Source: Archilochus colubris (lineage: Eukaryota > Chordata > Aves > Apodiformes > Trochilidae). From it: 64,000 nt of DNA. The first letter of the stretch is position 1. Each line of letters starts with the position of its first letter. The DNA is taken from assembly GCA_023079485.1 (NCBI GenBank), contig CM041092.1, forward strand, positions 6,696,627 to 6,760,626, written 5' to 3'. The notes under the pieces were generated by a model. It searched no databases and was not told where the DNA came from. It saw only the letters and a list, made by a program, of their open reading frames with translations. Of this stretch, positions 59,501-64,000 are shown in pieces. Position numbers and translations under genes: made by a program.

Positions 59501-60555
59501 CCATGTGGGCTGAGCTTGTAACAGGATATGAAACTGAGTATCATAGCTCTGATTTATATTCTTGGATAGAGCTATTATTAAAGGTGTCATATGAACAGAT
59601 GGGATATGAATGATGAAGCTCAGATTGGGTAACTACCAGTTGAGAGGAAATGACTAATTGAACTTCAGAGAACAAGAAGTCTGTCTTCTTGCAGTCAAAA
59701 TACATGAAACAAAAATATATATTTGTCCTTTCAGTGTAGCTGAAGATCAGTTTCTTCTGCTTTGACAGCATGAAACCTTTATGTTCATGTTGGCAGCTTG
59801 TCTGCCTGTAATAATATAGAACATACTGTAGTTTGTTTTAAATAGAGGCTGCATATTTTTAAGGTTATGTAAAGCAAAATGTAAAGCATTGCTTTTTAAT
59901 AGCTTACTGCAACTATTAGGTACCTTATGAGTTCTGGGCTGCAATGGTGGGGAACTTCTTTACCTTTCAAATCTAACTGTGATTATAAACTGGGAACACT
60001 TAACATTTAATGATTTCCCTCTCAGTGATGTAATATAAGCTATTTTTCATTGAAAAAATTTTGGACTTCTCATATTTTGAAACTACATTAAGCAGCTATC
60101 TTTTAAGGTTCTTATTCTAAAACTGAGAACTACAGAGAGTGAATAGTCTAAAGTGCATTAGGTCATAAAATAATTTGAATATCCTCAGTTTCCACTTCTG
60201 TTAGGTATATTAACTTATACCTCCATCATAAATTCATCTTGTTTGTCATATCAAAATTTTATAAAGTGTGTCAATAATGATAATTGATTAGCATAATACT
60301 TTTAAAACTGTAGCACTTCAGGAAATTGAGTAGGAGCAGTATGGATCAAAGCAGTGCTTCCTGTTGGTAACTGTATCTTAACAGAGATACATTCAGGAAC
60401 TTTAATGGGAGCTTTAAGAACAATTTTTTGTCTACCTGATTCATTTCAATCTGTGATGTAGTCAAATGTTTAAATGGCTAAAAAATGCATGGATTGGCAG
60501 CATAGGAAGAAAATCCAGACTAGTTATGACAAAACTATTTCATCGAGTGGGAGAA

Positions 60556-60620
60556 GATCATAGAATCATAGAATTGGCTGGGTTGGAAGGGACCTCAGAG
60601 ATCATCGAGTCCAACCCTTG
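60556..60620 (-). mobile_element. Short CR1 3'-end fragment (minus orientation)
   Basis: ATCATAGAATCATAGAATTG, then GGTTGGAAGGGACCTCAGAG and ATCATCGAGTCCAACCC. This is the reverse complement of a CR1 3' terminus including its 8-bp tail repeat, truncated after about 65 bp. Confidence 0.92.
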
Positions 60621-63111
60621 AAATAGCAAAATACCACTACCAGTATGGAACTTTCAAGCATATAATTGTTTCTATGGAATCTCTACTTGATTGCTACTGC
60701 AGAAACAAGGAAGATAGAACTTGTGTTGATCCCTTTACCATCATTATCTTTTAAGAGTGGTTATGCTGTGAATTAAGAAATGGCAATGACTTTTTGCTTC
60801 CATTCATTTACCAGCAACAAAATGTTGAGTTTTACCTGAAAACCAGCAATGTTATTGCTGCTACAGAAGAAGTTTCACTCCAGACATATTAAGTGGAAGT
60901 TTATAAACATGAACCCAGAGATACTCTATGGCAGCAAAGATTTCTATGAGCACAGTCTGAAAATGGGTGCAAGAATTAAACCAGAACAATATATTGTTTG
61001 GCAGATAATGAAGTCATCAAACTTTAAGTGGCTACAGTTTAATGAAAAAAATCTCATTGAGAATACATCAGTTCCTGTGTTTGACATATTTTTAAGGCTA
61101 TTTATTTTAGTTGCTACTCAGCTTCTAATTGTCAAAGCAATTTGTAAGTCACACTAAATGTCTTCATTTTAGCTTGTTATCCTGAAAAAAAAGAATGTGT
61201 TCAAACAATTAGTTCACATATGCCAAATAACCACGCAAAAGAATCTTATGTATTCTCACTGTGATTTCTGTGGGTCTAAACTGGCTTAATATCTACTAAA
61301 ATGTACATTAATATGCTGAGAAATAGGGTATTTGTCAGCACAAGTTGGCAAGAAATACTTGTATTCCTGTCCTCTTTACCACATTTCCTTACTACCAGAT
61401 GCTACTTGAATGCAATGTACTCTCAGCTATTGCTGTGTTTGTCTATTTGCTCTTGTGCCCTTATATTAAGTTTATTATATTGTTAAAGAAGGTCTTTGGT
61501 ATATTCATGAGCTGCCTCTTCCCTGTAGCTGTTAGTCTTATTCATTTTCTGCATTTGTCTAAGGAGTTTAAAACATCCAACACAATCATTCCAGTAGATT
61601 TCAGGTTTCAAACTTTAAAAAAATCATGGTTAATATACTGAAAACAGTTTGCCTCTGAAAGAATCTGTGAAAAGAAAGGCTTTTGTTCAAACAATTAACA
61701 ATGAGTATTAAATGGGGAAAAAAAATCAGTCTTTGAAGTGAGCAGAGACTGACATTATTTTAGAATTTTAATTGTGTATTAGTTGTCTGCAAATAAGTGC
61801 CTTTGCCCAGCTGCACAGCACAAGCATTAAGGCCTCATAATCATGAGTTACCATTAAAAAGAATTCTCTTCCTGCCTTTTTTCTTTTGTAAATCTGTGCA
61901 GACTTTGGGGCTCTGTTATGTTTTCTTCCTTTGTTTTCATTGCTTCATTCATGACAATTTGAGAGGGGAGTGTAGTTATGAAGTTATTCCAAGTATATAA
62001 TTTGTTACTTATAAAAAATTAAGATAGATAAGATATGTTTTGAATTCTTATTTATGGTAGTTGAAAGAAACTAATTAAATCATTAGACATTGAAATTTAC
62101 ACTGGCAGACTGAGTGAGCAAACAGGGTGTACCATTTCACAGAATATCAAACATTTATCTTGTACATCATGTCTGAAAAGTGCCAGTGTACCTTTTCTGG
62201 TGAGATTTCTGTTTTGACCACAGAAATGTCCATTTTGGCCCCATGGCAAGATGCACATTGCTAGACATAATGACAGCTCCAAATTGATGGTGCTGCTGCA
62301 AGCATTAATCATTAGCTTGAAATGGCTGTTTTCCAATGTGCTTTTGGGTAGCTCCACCAACCTCAGAATACCTAACACTAAAAAAACCAGTTCTATATTA
62401 CTTCAAAAGATTATCTGTATCAAAATAAAAAACCTTTACATTTTGATGCATTAAATTTTGTTATATACATGGAGACCTGGGAGATCTTTTCCATTTCTTC
62501 ATGGAAGGAGCATTGCATTTGAGTTGCATGGTACAGGGTGTGCACATCTCATTATGTGGTGTAGGAGTAGGAGTTTCAGTTTCCTCAGAAGATGACAAGA
62601 GATTGTGAAGGATGCATCAGAACAATTCCCCAAGAGTAGTCTGTGTCTGTGGCTGAAAGCTACAGGGAGGAATTAGTAAAAAGCACAAGGATACTGGAGT
62701 CAGGGAGGAAACAAGCAAATTGGCCTGGGACATTTATTCCATTCCAGAGCTTGAAATATTTCATAATTTCTAAGACTTGGCTCTTTTTTGTGTCAGTAGA
62801 TATTTCAACATCCTAAAAAACTGATGGACTGCATAGAGCGGTCAGTCTGTTGCTGTCACTCACTGCTGTATCTCAGTCAATGGGTTCACTCAGCCCATGA
62901 TCCCTATGTGGCAACATGATATCAACTGGTGGGAGTTACTCTCTGGTTTGCTTTTTATGACAATTTAGAAAATTATACAGTGCTTGAAAACCTTCACAGA
63001 TCACGTGGTAGGTGGAGAATTCATCTGCCAGTTGCTTAACTGCAACCCAAGCAGCTTGACTGTTCTGATGAAGAAATTCACACTTTGTGCCAGTTTCAGA
63101 TCTTGCCTACA

Positions 63112-63268
63112 TGAAGGCTGGGGAGGGGCAAGTAGTGACAGGACAAGGGGTGATGGCTTAAAACTAGAAGAGGGTAGATTTAGATCAGACATTAGGAATA
63201 AATTCTTCACTGGAGCTAGATAATCTTTTAGGTCCCTTCCAACTCTAGCCATGCTATGATTCCATGAT
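63112..63268 (+). mobile_element. CR1 3' fragment with internal deletion (plus orientation)
   Basis: It contains GTGACAGGACAAGGGGTGAT and GGCTTAAAACTAGAAGAGGG, followed by AGATTTAGATCAGACATTAG, then jumps to TTTTAGGTCCCTTCCAACTC and ends with CTATGATTCCATGAT. The block between the RT C-terminus and the 3' end is missing compared with the 33.2-kb copy. Confidence 0.9.
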
Positions 63269-64000
63269 CTTGCCTTGGAATTCCCTTCATTGATTTTGGT
63301 CAGAATATATTTAGTAAGTCTGTGTCTTCATATAGTCTGGGATTGTTAAAGGAGAAAAGAGAACTTTAAATCATCATCATGCTGTAAGACTTAAAAGGAA
63401 ATAGGTTGTCTCTCTGCTGCTTTCTTGTTTTCACAGTTTTTGCTTGGACTCATGCCTTTCTCTGAATTTGTTAGTGTGTATGAATTTAATGTATCTATTT
63501 TACCTACTGACTGCTAGAGGTAGAACAAACACTTGTAATTCTTTCAGTAATACTTTTGATTTGGATAGGCTTGTAGGTTTGGTTTGGGGTTGCTTTTTGT
63601 TTGTTTTATGGTTTTTTTCCAGCTTGGAAATGTTTGTGAAATAGTTGAGAGGTGATTCTGTAAAGTAACTGAGGGTGCACATTTGGAAAGGTGCAGCATC
63701 ATGCATTTAATGGTTTAACTAAATATCTATCAGGTAATTTCCTTTGTCCTTCATCCAGTTTCAAAGATTTGATGAAGAAGCTTGCATGGGCTAGGAGCAC
63801 TTAAGTTTCCTAGATCCTCCTTGAGTTAAGAATGTAGATAATACGTAAGTGGAAAAAACCCTAAATGACTGAAGGAGTTCATATCAAAGATGGCATTTAA
63901 TATTTAGAAAATGTAAATATGCTGCACACAATTTACTAGTTTTGTCTGGGGGCTTGGAGTTGTCAGTGTCTTTACCTGGAGTATTATTAACTGACTCAAA

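Larger units (their letters stand above)
50549..64000 (+). other. ZRANB3: ZRANB3 intron (continues past right edge)
   Basis: At least 13.4 kb of intron after the first coding exon. I looked for the next exon, which should encode the Walker A segment (a GLGKT-type motif), and did not find it, so it lies outside the window. The intron is T- and G-rich on the plus strand. It carries two small CR1 fragments (60556-60620, 63112-63268) and no other recognisable element. Confidence 0.8.

Noticed and set aside
60849..61157. 102-codon plus-strand ORF in the ZRANB3 intron
   Set aside because: Composition is typical of chance AT-rich translation, there are no splice sites at its ends, and it is not the expected ATPase exon.

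Overview
This is a vertebrate nuclear window, almost certainly avian. The bird signature is a set of CR1 LINE 3' ends, several carrying the typical 'ATTCTATGATTCTATGA' tail or its reverse complement. The genes are intron-rich with short exons. Two genes are recognisable, arranged head to head: R3HDM1 on the minus strand fills the left three quarters, and ZRANB3 on the plus strand fills the right quarter. Human chromosome 2q21.3 has the same divergent pair, so this is a conserved syntenic block.

R3HDM1, read right to left: a non-coding first exon in the CpG island (3' end at 45611), a 27-kb first intron, a candidate 5'UTR exon (18132-18340), then five coding exons at 16854-17046, 9261-9302, 8732-8821, 3293-3407 and 371-449. 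All coding junctions keep phase and together give 165 codons plus 2 nt of the N-terminal part. The R3H and SUZ domains lie past the left edge.

The CpG-rich block (about 44.85-47.2 kb) holds the shared promoter, with four same-orientation CCAAT boxes, GC boxes, and a second cluster of ETS-like motifs about 0.8 kb further right. ZRANB3 then has one coding exon in view (50390-50548; 50 codons plus 2 nt), covering the N-terminus up to the segment before the SNF2 ATPase motifs. The rest of the window is its large intron.

The introns hold two striking minisatellites: 9-bp GGAGGGAAA, about 48 copies at 1.5-1.94 kb, and 12-bp ACAGGCAGAAAG, 16 copies at 17.64-17.83 kb. They also hold six CR1 fragments, one probable endogenous-retrovirus-like remnant (about 29.25-30.13 kb), and simple repeats.

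The most interesting unexplained signals are two plus-strand stretches inside R3HDM1 introns that look like protein-coding exons: 27876-28312, open for 145 codons between a strong acceptor and a plausible donor, and 5661-5767. I cannot assign either to a known gene. They could be exons of an unrecognised antisense nested gene, a decayed gene, or chance. There is also a base-composition switch at the divergent promoter, as expected for transcription-associated strand asymmetry. Nothing here suggests a bacterial-type system; the window is mostly ordinary intron.
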